Positions 34,799 to 42,649 of a DNA stretch of 49,609 nt are shown in pieces (positions within the stretch are counted from its first letter, which is position 1; each line of letters begins with the position of its first letter). Where the stretch lies: positions 1-49,609 of IMG/VR virus record IMGVR_UViG_3300030012_004328, one strand, 5' to 3'. Made by a program: the position numbers and the translations under genes. The notes beneath the pieces were generated by a model that saw nothing but the letters and a program-made list of their open reading frames with translations, was not told the DNA's origin and did no database searches. Source of the stretch: a virus.

Positions 34799-37106
34799 TT
34801 TACCCCTAACTCCACATATCGAAGGAGTTCTTGAAAAAACTAGAGAGCTTTCTGCTATTCTGCACAGAAATGGAGCAGACATAGATTTATTTTTCCACTG
34901 CTTTTTAAATGATTTGAGCCAATCTTGTGCGACCATATTTAAAAAAGTAAATGTCGATCCTAGAGATTTATTAAAAGAATCTAGAGAAGTTCTTAACAAG
35001 AAGCGGAAGAATAAGAATTCTACAAAATCTCTTAAAACAGATATACGCAAATTATTAAAAGAAGCGCAGCAGGTATCTAAAGAAAATTTTGAATTAGATT
35101 ATATACCTCCAGAGGTAGTGCTGATGATGTTTTTTGATGAAAAACATGCGCCAAAGGTTGTTAAAAAACTTTATCCACAAGGTGAAGAGGAAGCAGATTG
35201 CATTATTTTGGGCTTTATAACTGAGTGTTCTCTAACAGCTAAGGATTTTGAATTATCAGATGATATAAATAGATTATCACTTGGTAAGCCTGATGACTGG
35301 ATCGACATGTTTGATAAGAACGAGATTCTTTCTCAATTTGCTGAAAATTTAAACTTAAAAGCTTTAGAGGGAGAGTTTGACAAGATAGTTGATTTTGATG
35401 GCAAGATGGATGAGCTGTCTACAACTCTTTGTAGAAAGAAAAAGCCAAATGCACTTTTAGTTGGTCCAGCGGGGACTGGTAAAACGTCTCTCGTAGAGGG
35501 CCTAGCTAATAAAATAGTTATTGGTGATGCTCCAGAGCTTATAGCTAATAAAGTTATATATTCTGTTAGCTTATCTAGCATGGTAGCTGGCACAGAATAC
35601 AGAGGTCAGTTTGAAAAACGCCTAGAGGACTTTGTAAATGAAGCAAAGAAATATACTAATCTAATTTTGTTTATTGATGAGGTCCACACGTTGATAGGTG
35701 CTGGAGGAGCTACTAGCAATTCTCTAGAAGCTTCTAACATACTCAAACCAGAACTTGCTAGAGGAACAATTAGCTGTATTGGCGCTACTACAATCAACGA
35801 ATATACAAATACTATCAAGAGAGATACTGCTTTAGATCGTAGATTTGAGAGAATTATCATCAGAGAACCCTCTAGATTTGAGATGGAGGAAATTCTTCCT
35901 ACTATTGCTTCATATTACGAAAAATTTCACACAGTCAAATATACTGATTCTTTCTTGGATAATATTATAGACTACTGTGAAAAGTATATACCTAATAAAT
36001 TTTATCCTGACAAAGCAATTGACATAATAGATCACTGCGGAGCACAGGCTAAAGTTAATTTTTGGCATGTTACACCATCTATAAAAGAGATACAGGTGGA
36101 GACAATGCAAGCTGCCCTAGATCCAGAAAAAGATCACACAGAGCTTTTAGAAAGACTTAATGATAGCCTAGAGAAATGGACAGAGGGTGTCCCAGAAGAA
36201 AAACCAGAAGTAAAGCTTTCACATTTAAAGGACTTCTTCTCTAAAAAAAGAAACCCATTGAGTAATACGGTCCTCATAGACAAGTGCTTTAAGTGCATTG
36301 AGAAGTCAATAGTCGGACAAAAAGAACTTCTCAAAAACCTAAAAGAGAAAATAACTTTATCTTCTCTTGGTATTAGAAAAACAGACAATTTCTCTTCTCC
36401 TGACTGTTATGTTGTTAGCGGATCTAAGTTCAGTGGCAAGTCTTACTTCCTCGATATATTCAAAGACACATTACAAAAACATGGAGTAAATGTTCTTTCA
36501 TACAGTGGTGTGCATTTTGCTGATTTGTATGCCCCTCACAAGATAGCGACCTCTCAGGGTAATAATACATCTCTTTGCGAGAAAGTTTTAATTAGTCCAA
36601 ATAGTGTCATTATTATAGATGATTTTCACAAAGTAGATAACTCCTCTATACCCTTATTTAATCAAATATTTAAGGATGGTAGGTTTCAGATGAACAATGG
36701 CGACATGGCTGATTTCACTAATTGCATTATCTTCCTAACAAGTGATCTTTCTAATAGCCAATCGTCTATGGGTTTTCAAGAAGCCAAATCAGACAAAGAC
36801 AACCTCATGATTCATCCAGATATATTGAAGCACGTTGATGAATGCTTTCCATTGAAGGAAATAAATGAAAGAGGTCTTAGAAGAATACTTTGGATGAAAC
36901 TCAAGAGACTTAAGAACAGGCTTAAAGACAACGACATAGAACTTAATTTTGATTTTAAATACATAAAATCAATTATAGATAGCTTATCTAATGAAAAAGT
37001 TAAGATAGAGGCTCTGAACAAAAAAATACTTTCAGAAATAACGCCTTATGTTTCTAGTTCTATACTAGACGGCAATAAAAAAATCCAACTTTTAATTGAA
37101 AAATAG
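34791..37106 (+). CDS. ClpA/ClpB-like double AAA+ ATPase
   Basis: The 771-residue protein has an N-terminal helical domain of about 200 residues. The first AAA+ module has Walker A GPAGTGKT (225-232), Walker B LILFIDEVH (291-299), EYRGQFEKRLED and the arginine-finger region LDRRFERI. The second AAA+ module is degenerate: Walker A GSKFSGKS near residue 545 and Walker B IIIDDFHK near residue 606, with Asp in place of the catalytic Glu. It overlaps the polymerase gene by eight bases, so it belongs to the replication operon. It could unfold or remodel replication proteins or stand in for a loader; no partner peptidase is seen. Confidence 0.8.
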   Translation: MPSLPLTPHIEGVLEKTRELSAILHRNGADIDLFFHCFLNDLSQSCATIFKKVNVDPRDLLKESREVLNKKRKNKNSTKSLKTDIRKLLKEAQQVSKENFELDYIPPEVVLMMFFDEKHAPKVVKKLYPQGEEEADCIILGFITECSLTAKDFELSDDINRLSLGKPDDWIDMFDKNEILSQFAENLNLKALEGEFDKIVDFDGKMDELSTTLCRKKKPNALLVGPAGTGKTSLVEGLANKIVIGDAPELIANKVIYSVSLSSMVAGTEYRGQFEKRLEDFVNEAKKYTNLILFIDEVHTLIGAGGATSNSLEASNILKPELARGTISCIGATTINEYTNTIKRDTALDRRFERIIIREPSRFEMEEILPTIASYYEKFHTVKYTDSFLDNIIDYCEKYIPNKFYPDKAIDIIDHCGAQAKVNFWHVTPSIKEIQVETMQAALDPEKDHTELLERLNDSLEKWTEGVPEEKPEVKLSHLKDFFSKKRNPLSNTVLIDKCFKCIEKSIVGQKELLKNLKEKITLSSLGIRKTDNFSSPDCYVVSGSKFSGKSYFLDIFKDTLQKHGVNVLSYSGVHFADLYAPHKIATSQGNNTSLCEKVLISPNSVIIIDDFHKVDNSSIPLFNQIFKDGRFQMNNGDMADFTNCIIFLTSDLSNSQSSMGFQEAKSDKDNLMIHPDILKHVDECFPLKEINERGLRRILWMKLKRLKNRLKDNDIELNFDFKYIKSIIDSLSNEKVKIEALNKKILSEITPYVSSSILDGNKKIQLLIEK

Positions 37107-37129
37107 CGTGTTCATGACGATCATAAATC

Positions 37130-37294
37130 ATGAGTGGATCTGCCGCCAAAAGACTCAGACAGCTAATTGGATATGATAAAAAAAATCCAAATCCAATCCA
37201 CAAAAAGCTTTACAATAAGCTGAAAAAGCGATACTCCTCTACTGATCCCGATAAGTTTTGGGAAAGTGTTAAATTAAGATTCAACAATGAGTGA
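37130..37294 (+). CDS. Small basic protein (54 aa), unknown
   Basis: The ATG at 37130 opens a 54-codon frame with a basic product (about 14 Lys/Arg) containing KRLRQLIGYDKKNPNP and KLYNKLKKRYSSTDPDKFW. It looks like a short helical nucleic-acid-binding protein. It is followed by the next gene with an eight-base overlap (37287), supporting co-translation. It lies 23 bases downstream of the ClpA-like gene. No family is recognised. Confidence 0.6.
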   Translation: MSGSAAKRLRQLIGYDKKNPNPIHKKLYNKLKKRYSSTDPDKFWESVKLRFNNE

Positions 37295-37499
37295 TAATAC
37301 CAAACTAAATGACGAATGGAAAAAGCGCGAATTAGGAGCGCTTTGGAGAGTTGACGGCAAAAAGCAATCCTTCTACAGTGGGTCTATTAAAGATTCTAGT
37401 GGAGAAGAAATTAAGATTGTGTGCTTCCCAAACTCTTTTAAAGAGAAGGGTTCCAATCAGCCTGACATCAGGATTTATACTAGCAAAGAGGGTGATTAG
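37287..37499 (+). CDS. Small DUF736-like protein
   Basis: The 70-residue protein contains KRELGALWRVDGKKQSFYSG and later IRIYTSKE. It resembles DUF736-type and related phage proteins that share the pattern (I/L)GALW-x-x-GK-x-x-x-x-x-SG and fold as a small beta sheet. The function is unknown. It sits in a run of short genes after the replication block and is one base from the next ATG. Confidence 0.55.
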   Translation: MSDNTKLNDEWKKRELGALWRVDGKKQSFYSGSIKDSSGEEIKIVCFPNSFKEKGSNQPDIRIYTSKEGD

Positions 37500-37500
37500 T

Positions 37501-37728
37501 ATGAGTGAAGAAGACACCCAAAAGCTCAAAGCCTATCTCACTTCTGAGATGGTTTCTAGGGTTACTCTAGCAGAAGCAATCAATATTATGCATAACTTGG
37601 CTACTCAAGAAGTTGAGGAGAATGTCAATAAAATGTCTGATGAGGAGAAGGCTAGTGCTCTTGAGGAACTATCTGCAAAAGTAGAATCTCAAAAAGAACA
37701 AACTACAGAGTCTGATTCAGGAGAATAG
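37501..37728 (+). CDS. Small acidic helical protein, unknown
   Basis: The ATG at 37501 follows the upstream stop by one base and gives a 75-residue, strongly acidic, mostly helical product: a first helix AYLTSEMVSRVTLAEAINIMHNLA, then a Glu/Lys-rich coiled segment ending in Ser/Asp/Glu. No domain is recognised. The frame is also open farther upstream, but that part overlaps the preceding gene and is not supported. Confidence 0.55.
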   Translation: MSEEDTQKLKAYLTSEMVSRVTLAEAINIMHNLATQEVEENVNKMSDEEKASALEELSAKVESQKEQTTESDSGE

Positions 37729-37744
37729 GTGTAAGACACTTAAA

Positions 37745-38146
37745 ATGGCTTATACGCTCACCTTCCTAGACCATAGGTTATATCAAAGTTTATCTTTTGA
37801 TGCCGATATTAAGTTTCCTGATTACTCAGAATATACTAAAAAATTCTGGATATTGAAGGAGTATGCTAAAACGTCATCAAAGATAAGCTTGGGTGAAAAA
37901 GATGAGAACCCAAGTGTAAAAACAAATTCTTCTTATAGTATTGAGAAATCATTTAAGGATGATGGAGAGCTTGTGGTAGAGTTGATACAACACATCAAAT
38001 TTTCTGATGATTTTGACTACTTTGCTAAAGCAGAAATACAAGAGACTGAAGATGAAGAACTTGAGGCCATTTTTAGTGAAATTAAAGCCTCTGATTTTGA
38101 TGTAAATAAAATCAAAGAACTTTTTCACGATTGTTTTGAACAATAA
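37745..38146 (+). CDS. Conserved-looking phage protein, unknown
   Basis: The 133-residue product has mixed strand and helix character and a strongly acidic C-terminal half (EIQETEDEELEAIFSEI). No domain is recognised. GTGTAA at 37729-37734 lies ten bases upstream of the ATG, one of the recurrent motif sites. The end overlaps the TTG start of the epimerase gene by eleven bases, so it may be coupled to that gene. Confidence 0.5.
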   Translation: MAYTLTFLDHRLYQSLSFDADIKFPDYSEYTKKFWILKEYAKTSSKISLGEKDENPSVKTNSSYSIEKSFKDDGELVVELIQHIKFSDDFDYFAKAEIQETEDEELEAIFSEIKASDFDVNKIKELFHDCFEQ

Positions 38147-38978
38147 CGTATTAATAACTGGCGCAGCTGGATTTATAGGTAAAAACCTATCGGCTTTCTT
38201 GGAGCACAGAGGATTTAAGGTTACTAGATTCGATAAAATTTTAGGTCATTCTGGCTATCCCGACATCTTAGATCAAGATATCGTAATACATCTTGGCGCT
38301 AATTCTAGCACTACAGAGACAAATCTAAGAAAGATTGTTTATGAAAACTTTGAGTTTTCAAAGAGACTGTATGAAATGTGTTCGCGTATTGATGTAAAGT
38401 TTCAATATGCTAGTAGCGCCTCAGTTTATGGTATCTCTAGGAAATTCAAGGAGACTGACTTCTGCAAACCCCTTAGCCCTTATGCTTTTAGCAAATATAT
38501 GTTTGATTGCTGGTTGTTAAACCAAGATTACCCATATCAAGGATTTAGATACTTTAATGTATATGGATTAGGAGAAGAAAACAAAGGCAATCAATCTAGT
38601 CCAGTTTCCACGTTTATTCAACAAGCTCAAAGGAATGGCGAAATAAAAGTTTTTGAAAATAGTGAAAAGTATAAAAGAGATTTTGTATCGGTAGATGATG
38701 TTTGTGAAATGCACCACAGGATGCTAAGTGAAGAGGTATCAGGCGTGTATAATGTTGGAACTTCTTGCCCTATATCGTTTAGAGATGTAGCAGAAATAGT
38801 TAAACAAAATATTTCCTGCACAATAACAGAAATACCCATGCCTAAAGAATTAAAGGGGCAATATCAAAAGTTCACAAAAGCAGATAATTCAAAACTTATG
38901 GATGTTTGTGGAGATTACGAGTGGCAGACTGTTCAACAATATATAGAGCAAAATAAAGATTCTTATCTTCAAAGATGA
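38136..38978 (+). CDS. hldD: ADP-L-glycero-D-manno-heptose-6-epimerase-like enzyme
   Basis: The 280-residue protein is an extended SDR: NAD(P) loop TGAAGFIG (8-15), HLGANSSTTE, the Ser strand YASSASVYG, and Y116 and K120 in SPYAFSK. The HldD-specific segments are all present in order: GFRYFNVYG, ENKGNQSSPVSTF, KRDFVSVDDV, NVGTSCPISF and KGQYQKFTKAD. It would convert ADP-D-glycero-D-manno-heptose to the L-form used in LPS inner core. A TTG start is inferred from the overlap and from the first residues leading straight into the Rossmann strand. Matching kinase and nucleotidyltransferase genes lie 5.5 kb downstream. It overlaps the spanin-like gene by four bases. Confidence 0.88.
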   Translation: MNNNVLITGAAGFIGKNLSAFLEHRGFKVTRFDKILGHSGYPDILDQDIVIHLGANSSTTETNLRKIVYENFEFSKRLYEMCSRIDVKFQYASSASVYGISRKFKETDFCKPLSPYAFSKYMFDCWLLNQDYPYQGFRYFNVYGLGEENKGNQSSPVSTFIQQAQRNGEIKVFENSEKYKRDFVSVDDVCEMHHRMLSEEVSGVYNVGTSCPISFRDVAEIVKQNISCTITEIPMPKELKGQYQKFTKADNSKLMDVCGDYEWQTVQQYIEQNKDSYLQR

Positions 38979-39241
38979 TCGCCTTAATTAAATCTATTTT
39001 AAAATCTTTAGAATTATATTTGTCTTTGAAAAATAAGACGTTTTACTTAAAATTAGTTAAAGATCATGAAAAAGAACGTAAATCAATTATACAAGAAATT
39101 GAAAACATTAGGACTAATGGCGGTGACGCTGACCGTGCTGACCTCTTGCGGGAACAACTCATCCGTAAAGACAGGGATTTTAAACATCTATCAACCTTCT
39201 ACTCTGAATCTGAAAAAGGGGTTGACAGTTCAAACGGTTGA
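38975..39241 (+). CDS. Possible inner-membrane spanin-like protein
   Basis: The 88-residue protein has an N-terminal hydrophobic but Lys-interrupted segment (MIALIKSILKSLELYLSL), then a charged helix with coiled-coil character (KDHEKERKSIIQEIENIR, later LLREQLIRKDRDF). A lipoprotein gene lies in the +1 frame inside it, which is the hallmark of i-spanin/o-spanin pairs that fuse inner and outer membranes at lysis. The membrane segment is weak, so the call is tentative. A holin and endolysin follow 1.4-2.3 kb downstream. The start overlaps the hldD-like stop as ATGA. Confidence 0.45.
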   Translation: MIALIKSILKSLELYLSLKNKTFYLKLVKDHEKERKSIIQEIENIRTNGGDADRADLLREQLIRKDRDFKHLSTFYSESEKGVDSSNG

Positions 39242-39335
39242 CGGTTATTATACTCCTCAACAAGATGAAATTTGGCACTCTGATACTAGATTTAGAAAAC
39301 TTGAGAGACAAATCTATTTCCCTAGTGGCAAATAA
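39066..39335 (+). CDS. Lipoprotein nested in overlapping frame (o-spanin-like)
   Basis: The 89-residue product has a signal peptide MKKNVNQLYKKLKTLGLM with hydrophobic AVTLTVLTSC. The LTSC lipobox puts the modified Cys at residue 28, directing the mature protein to the outer membrane. The gene starts inside the upstream gene in the +1 frame and runs 94 bases past its end, as in lambda Rz/Rz1-type spanins. The mature part is short (about 62 residues) with Gln, Asn and Tyr but few Pro. A generic phage-encoded surface lipoprotein is the alternative. Confidence 0.6.
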   Translation: MKKNVNQLYKKLKTLGLMAVTLTVLTSCGNNSSVKTGILNIYQPSTLNLKKGLTVQTVDGYYTPQQDEIWHSDTRFRKLERQIYFPSGK

Positions 39336-39338
39336 ATC

Positions 39339-39366
39339 TTGAAAAATAAAACATAACTTATATAAT
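39339..39366 (+). promoter_or_regulatory. Sigma70-type promoter, leaderless geometry
   Basis: TTGAAA (39339-39344) and a perfect TATAAT (39361-39366) are 16 bases apart. Initiation about seven bases later falls within a few bases of the ATG at 39376. Confidence 0.6.
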
Positions 39367-39375
39367 ATAGCGAAT

Positions 39376-39588
39376 ATGAAGTCGATTGAATTCACACCAG
39401 AAGAGGCTCAGGCGGTCATCCAGCTTTTTGATGTCGCCTGTAAGAGTGAGGGCCTTGGGGTTGCAGAAGCTGCTGCTACTTTAACCAAAAAATTCCAACG
39501 AGCATTTGGAGCGCAAGCAGAGCCAGAGGTCGTAGAAGCCTCTGAATTTGCAGATTCTGTAGAGCCTCCTTCAGAAGATAGCGAGTAA
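39376..39588 (+). CDS. Small acidic protein, unknown
   Basis: The 70-residue product has one helical domain (TPEEAQAVIQLFDVACKSEG, then GVAEAAATLTKKFQRAF) and an acidic, Ser/Pro-containing disordered tail. It is preceded by a strong promoter that places the transcript start near the ATG, so it is probably expressed. No family is recognised. Expression early in infection by host RNA polymerase is an inference from the promoter type. Confidence 0.55.
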   Translation: MKSIEFTPEEAQAVIQLFDVACKSEGLGVAEAAATLTKKFQRAFGAQAEPEVVEASEFADSVEPPSEDSE

Positions 39589-39595
39589 TTTATAC

Positions 39596-39623
39596 TTGAC
39601 CAGCTATTTTCTAGTGTAACAAT
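39596..39623 (+). promoter_or_regulatory. Possible promoter for the outer-membrane barrel gene
   Basis: TTGACC (39596-39601) is followed after 16 bases by AACAAT (39618-39623). GTGTAA (39614-39619) overlaps this -10 candidate. The ATG is at 39634, so the leader would be a few bases. Two overlapping signals, host-type and motif-type, cannot be separated by eye. Confidence 0.4.
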
Positions 39624-39633
39624 AATCTCAGTT

Positions 39634-40311
39634 ATGAAGAATCGTATTCTTACAACAATAATGATGGGTGCTGCTTTATTCAGCACGGTTAATGGAGCTA
39701 CAGTTGCTGATATTTCAGTTGAAGCTGGCGTTTCTTACAGCAATCTGTCAACTAGTGGCGGATTAGCTATTAGAGATAATTCAGCATCTGCCTCTATTTT
39801 AGCAGAAAGCCCTCTTTCTGGAGGAACTCTAAATTTAGCTGTTGATCTTTTTAGAACCGATGATGAAACAGAAGCCGATGTAGCTGTTGGCTGGGGGTTG
39901 CCCGTTTCAGTTTTTGGAGCTACTATTGACACAGAGGTCTACTTCCAAAAGATTGACTCCTCTTTTGGGGGATGGGAAGAAGTCGGAGTAGCTCTTGGTT
40001 ATTCGCTCGATTGGTTTGATGTTGAGGCTGCATTATGGCATGAACTTGGCACAAACGCTGGTTATGGAGTTGAACTCACTGTTTCCCGTGAATTTGCTAC
40101 ACCTGTCGATGGACTTAGTGCTAGCCCATTTGTAACGGTTAACTTTGCAGACTCTTACAATGCTCTCGAACTAGGTGTTTGCGCGAAATATGTAATATCT
40201 GACGCTCTGTCAGTTGGCGCAAAAGTATCACTTAATGATAATGATGCAGGTGGCTCATATGCTCTTGATCAAGAGTGGATGGCTGGACTTGGCCTCACCT
40301 ACAAGTTTTAA
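39634..40311 (+). CDS. Outer-membrane beta-barrel-like protein with signal peptide
   Basis: The 225-residue precursor starts MKNRILTTIMMGAALFS with a likely cleavage after NGA near residue 22. The mature part is a series of short amphipathic strands alternating with Gly/Asn/Asp turns, such as GVALGYSLDWFDVEAALW and LSVGAKVSLND, and the protein ends in LTYKF. A C-terminal Phe after alternating residues is the insertion signal of Gram-negative outer-membrane proteins. About eight to ten strands fit the length. A phage-encoded barrel could alter the host surface and block superinfection or assist lysis. It is not similar in an obvious way to Lom or to classical porins. Confidence 0.65.
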   Translation: MKNRILTTIMMGAALFSTVNGATVADISVEAGVSYSNLSTSGGLAIRDNSASASILAESPLSGGTLNLAVDLFRTDDETEADVAVGWGLPVSVFGATIDTEVYFQKIDSSFGGWEEVGVALGYSLDWFDVEAALWHELGTNAGYGVELTVSREFATPVDGLSASPFVTVNFADSYNALELGVCAKYVISDALSVGAKVSLNDNDAGGSYALDQEWMAGLGLTYKF

Positions 40312-40319
40312 TAAACTTT

Positions 40320-40544
40320 ATGAAAAAAGTAAATACTAGGGTCATTAGTGCGATCCGCAATACAAAAGGTCGGTTTTTTGGACTTTATACATCAAGTGGA
40401 GAAGTTCTTAATGCTCAACTTATGTCGGAAACAAGCAACTACGTTAATGTTTATGACCGCAATGCTGGCGTGAACCGCAAGTTTGCTAAAAACAATATTG
40501 CTGGAGTCCGCGTTGCAGAGAAAAATTTTGGTAAAGTTTCTTAA
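40320..40544 (+). CDS. Small beta-rich protein, unknown
   Basis: The ATG at 40320 gives 74 residues: RVISAIRNTKGRFFGLYTSSG followed by strands and NRKFAKNNIAGVRVAEKNFG. The pattern suggests a small SH3- or KOW-like barrel with a basic face, such as a nucleic-acid-binding protein. It lies eight bases after the outer-membrane barrel gene and just before a strong terminator, so the two probably share a transcript. No family is recognised. Confidence 0.5.
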   Translation: MKKVNTRVISAIRNTKGRFFGLYTSSGEVLNAQLMSETSNYVNVYDRNAGVNRKFAKNNIAGVRVAEKNFGKVS

Positions 40545-40573
40545 CTTTATCAACTATACATCCCAAGCATATT

Positions 40574-40607
40574 AAGAACCCCCTGTAAAAAGGGGGTTCT
40601 TTTTTTT
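40574..40607 (+). terminator. Strong rho-independent terminator
   Basis: An eleven-base stem (AAGAACCCCCT at 40574-40584 and AGGGGGTTCTT at 40591-40601, 6-base loop) is followed by a T-run to 40607. It ends the transcript carrying the barrel gene and its small downstream neighbour. GTGTAA at 40614 lies just beyond it and starts the next unit. Confidence 0.92.
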
Positions 40608-40630
40608 ATTTTCGTGTAAAGTAAATATAC

Positions 40631-40948
40631 ATGGAACCTGAAAAGTCTTTGCTGAAGGAATTCTTGAATGGAGGATGGCTGGTCCCTCTTGTTGGGGCTG
40701 CTGCAATGTTTGCTAGACTTCTCTCAGGACAGAATGAATTATCAATAAAACAACAATTAAAAAGAATACTTACAGCTGCAATAGCTGCTGGTATAGCTTG
40801 GTTTGTATTAGAACAAACAGATGTGTCTTCCTTAACTAAAGCCATTACATATGGTATTATTGGTGTAGTTAGTCCAGAGGTTATAAGTGGAATCGTAAGA
40901 TTAGGAGAGCGATTTGCTAAAAACCCCGAGCGATTTTTGAAAAAATGA
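40631..40948 (+). CDS. Holin-like membrane protein
   Basis: The 105-residue protein has three hydrophobic segments: GGWLVPLVGAAAMFARLL (13-30), a second at about 47-62 (ILTAAIAAGIAWFVL), and a third near 70-88 (AITYGIIGVVSPEVISGIV). A basic C-terminal tail (AKNPERFLKK) follows. This three-segment form matches class I-type holins. An endolysin lies two genes downstream. GTGTAA (40614-40619) precedes the ATG by 11 bases. The last four bases overlap the next gene, a second membrane protein that could regulate it. Confidence 0.65.
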   Translation: MEPEKSLLKEFLNGGWLVPLVGAAAMFARLLSGQNELSIKQQLKRILTAAIAAGIAWFVLEQTDVSSLTKAITYGIIGVVSPEVISGIVRLGERFAKNPERFLKK

Positions 40949-41550
40949 GACCTAAATTTATAGTTTATTGTTTGGCTATTATATGCTTAACCTTTGGATG
41001 GAGAGGTTTAACTCTTACTGAAAAGATAGAATCTACTTTACAAGAAAATGCTAGACAAGCAGAAGCTTCGATAATGGAAATAGGAATGTGTTTTGACTGG
41101 TATGGCGTAATAATAGTCAACTCTGTCATTAAAACATCACATGGCGTTATATCTCCCAGTGAAATGGTTGATGTCCTTCAAGAAGAGTCTAAAAACAAAG
41201 ATGAATATCTAGAGGGTTACAAAGATAGTATTACAGAGGATGAAGCTGAGTATGCAGACTTCGTTTTCGCTCAAGAAGAAAAAATTAGTATATATGTGGA
41301 CCAACTTATAAAGTGGGCAAATACTAATCAAATAGATAAAATAAAAGCTTCTGTTCCATTAATGTATCAAATGACAGACCCTACAATTGATGCTATTAAT
41401 AACATTATGGATACGAAAATGTATTATAATGAGAAACAATCTGAATTACTATATGGTCAAATAAACCAATATAGAGACTTTATGATTCTTGCCATTCTTT
41501 TATCAATCGTAATGTCAATATGCACATCTAACAAAAGGCGCTGTATTTAA
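40945..41550 (+). CDS. Membrane-anchored protein of lysis block, unknown
   Basis: The 201-residue protein has a hydrophobic N-terminal segment (FIVYCLAIICLTFGW), a roughly 150-residue acidic, helical, probably periplasmic domain, and a second hydrophobic segment near the C-terminus (FMILAILLSIVMSI) ending in a basic Arg/Lys tail. This two-anchor shape and its position between holin and endolysin suggest an anti-holin or lysis regulator, but no family is recognised. It starts as ATGA overlap with the holin gene and abuts the endolysin ATG directly. Confidence 0.5.
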   Translation: MRPKFIVYCLAIICLTFGWRGLTLTEKIESTLQENARQAEASIMEIGMCFDWYGVIIVNSVIKTSHGVISPSEMVDVLQEESKNKDEYLEGYKDSITEDEAEYADFVFAQEEKISIYVDQLIKWANTNQIDKIKASVPLMYQMTDPTIDAINNIMDTKMYYNEKQSELLYGQINQYRDFMILAILLSIVMSICTSNKRRCI

Positions 41551-42171
41551 ATGAATTTTAAAGGTAAAAAAGAAGTAGTAAAAGCCGTGCAAAAACTCAT
41601 TGGTGTTTCTGCTGACGGTGCTGATGGTCCTGTAACTTGGAATGCTATACTGGCAAAACTATCTACAAAAGAAACAGCTGATGCTACTGGTAGCATAGCA
41701 GAGAAGATGGTTCAGTTAGCCCGTGCAGAAATAGGCGTATCAGAAGTTGATGGTAGCAACTGTGGTCCAAGAGTAGATGAGTATAAAGCTGCTACTTGGT
41801 TAGATCCAGATAAGGGCTGGCCTTGGTGTGCCGCTTTCATTTGTTGGTTGGTAAGAGAAGCCATAGATGGAGAGACTGTAGCATTCAAAAGACCTCAGAC
41901 CGCTGGAGCTTGGGACTTTGAGAACTGGGCTAAGAAGCAAGCTGGCAATGGTGTTGAGTTAAGAAAACCTACAAACGAAGATATCAAAGCTGGTGACATA
42001 GTTGTATTTACCTTCTCTCACATCGGCATAGCAGTCAAAGACATTGATTCTAGTGGCTATGTAACTACTATAGAGGGGAACACCAACGGTGCTGGCAGCA
42101 GGGAAGGCGGCTCTGTTTTAGAAAAAAATCGTCATGTATCTAAGATTAGGAGTAGGATAAGGATTCTGTAA
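41551..42171 (+). CDS. Endolysin: peptidoglycan-binding and CHAP domains
   Basis: The 206-residue protein begins with a short peptidoglycan-binding module (VVKAVQKLIGVSADG, ADGPVTWNAILAKL). A CHAP domain follows, with the catalytic Cys in WPWCAAFICW (near residue 92), the His in SHIGIAV (near residue 153) and Glu/Asn in IEGNTN. It cleaves peptidoglycan amide bonds at the end of infection. There is no signal peptide, so release depends on the holin encoded upstream. The ATG follows the upstream stop directly. Confidence 0.88.
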   Translation: MNFKGKKEVVKAVQKLIGVSADGADGPVTWNAILAKLSTKETADATGSIAEKMVQLARAEIGVSEVDGSNCGPRVDEYKAATWLDPDKGWPWCAAFICWLVREAIDGETVAFKRPQTAGAWDFENWAKKQAGNGVELRKPTNEDIKAGDIVVFTFSHIGIAVKDIDSSGYVTTIEGNTNGAGSREGGSVLEKNRHVSKIRSRIRIL

Positions 42172-42172
42172 T

Positions 42173-42649
42173 ATGGAGTGGGAGGTAGATCTTACTGAGC
42201 AAATCAGGGCTAGCAAGTGGAGCATGAAGCGTAAACGCGCTATTGATTGCGACAACCCAAAAGGCTTTAGCCAAAAACAATATTGCAAAAGACAAAAAAG
42301 AGGAGGATCTTATAAGTCAGAAGGCGATAAGGGTAGAGTTCCAGAGAAACGCAAAGACGGAACTAAAAGACCTAAATCTGAACATTCAGACCTTTATACT
42401 GACGAAGATCCAAAAGGGACAATAAAAGGTTTAGGTTTTAAAGATGCTAAAACTGCTAGAGATTCTATAAAAATAATTAAAAACTCTAACAGAAAACATG
42501 CTCACAAAGTTCAAGCAATGCTCGTAATGATACAGAGGGCTAAAGTTGCACTTAAAAGGACATCAGACCCTAAGAAAAAGAAAAATCTTAGAGCAGCTAT
42601 AAAAGCATATGAGCCAGCTTTTGAGAGGCTTAAAAAAAAGCAACTCTGA
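42173..42649 (+). CDS. Basic conserved phage protein (virion-type module)
   Basis: The 158-residue product is strongly basic. It starts WEVDLTEQIRASKWSMKRKRAIDCDNPKGFSQKQYCKRQKRGG and has a later segment KGTIKGLGFKDAKTARDSI and KVQAMLVMIQRAK. From memory, segments of this kind recur in phage head-core or maturation proteins, and similar Lys-rich modules occur in the gene at 46512. No enzymatic residue is seen. The ATG overlaps the endolysin stop region by two bases, so it is the last gene of that unit. Confidence 0.5.
   Translation: MEWEVDLTEQIRASKWSMKRKRAIDCDNPKGFSQKQYCKRQKRGGSYKSEGDKGRVPEKRKDGTKRPKSEHSDLYTDEDPKGTIKGLGFKDAKTARDSIKIIKNSNRKHAHKVQAMLVMIQRAKVALKRTSDPKKKKNLRAAIKAYEPAFERLKKKQL

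Noticed and set aside
37351-37500. Upstream extension of the 37501 gene in the same frame
   Set aside because: This part overlaps the well-supported 37287-37499 gene in another frame and has the look of a shadow translation; the ATG at 37501 follows the upstream stop.
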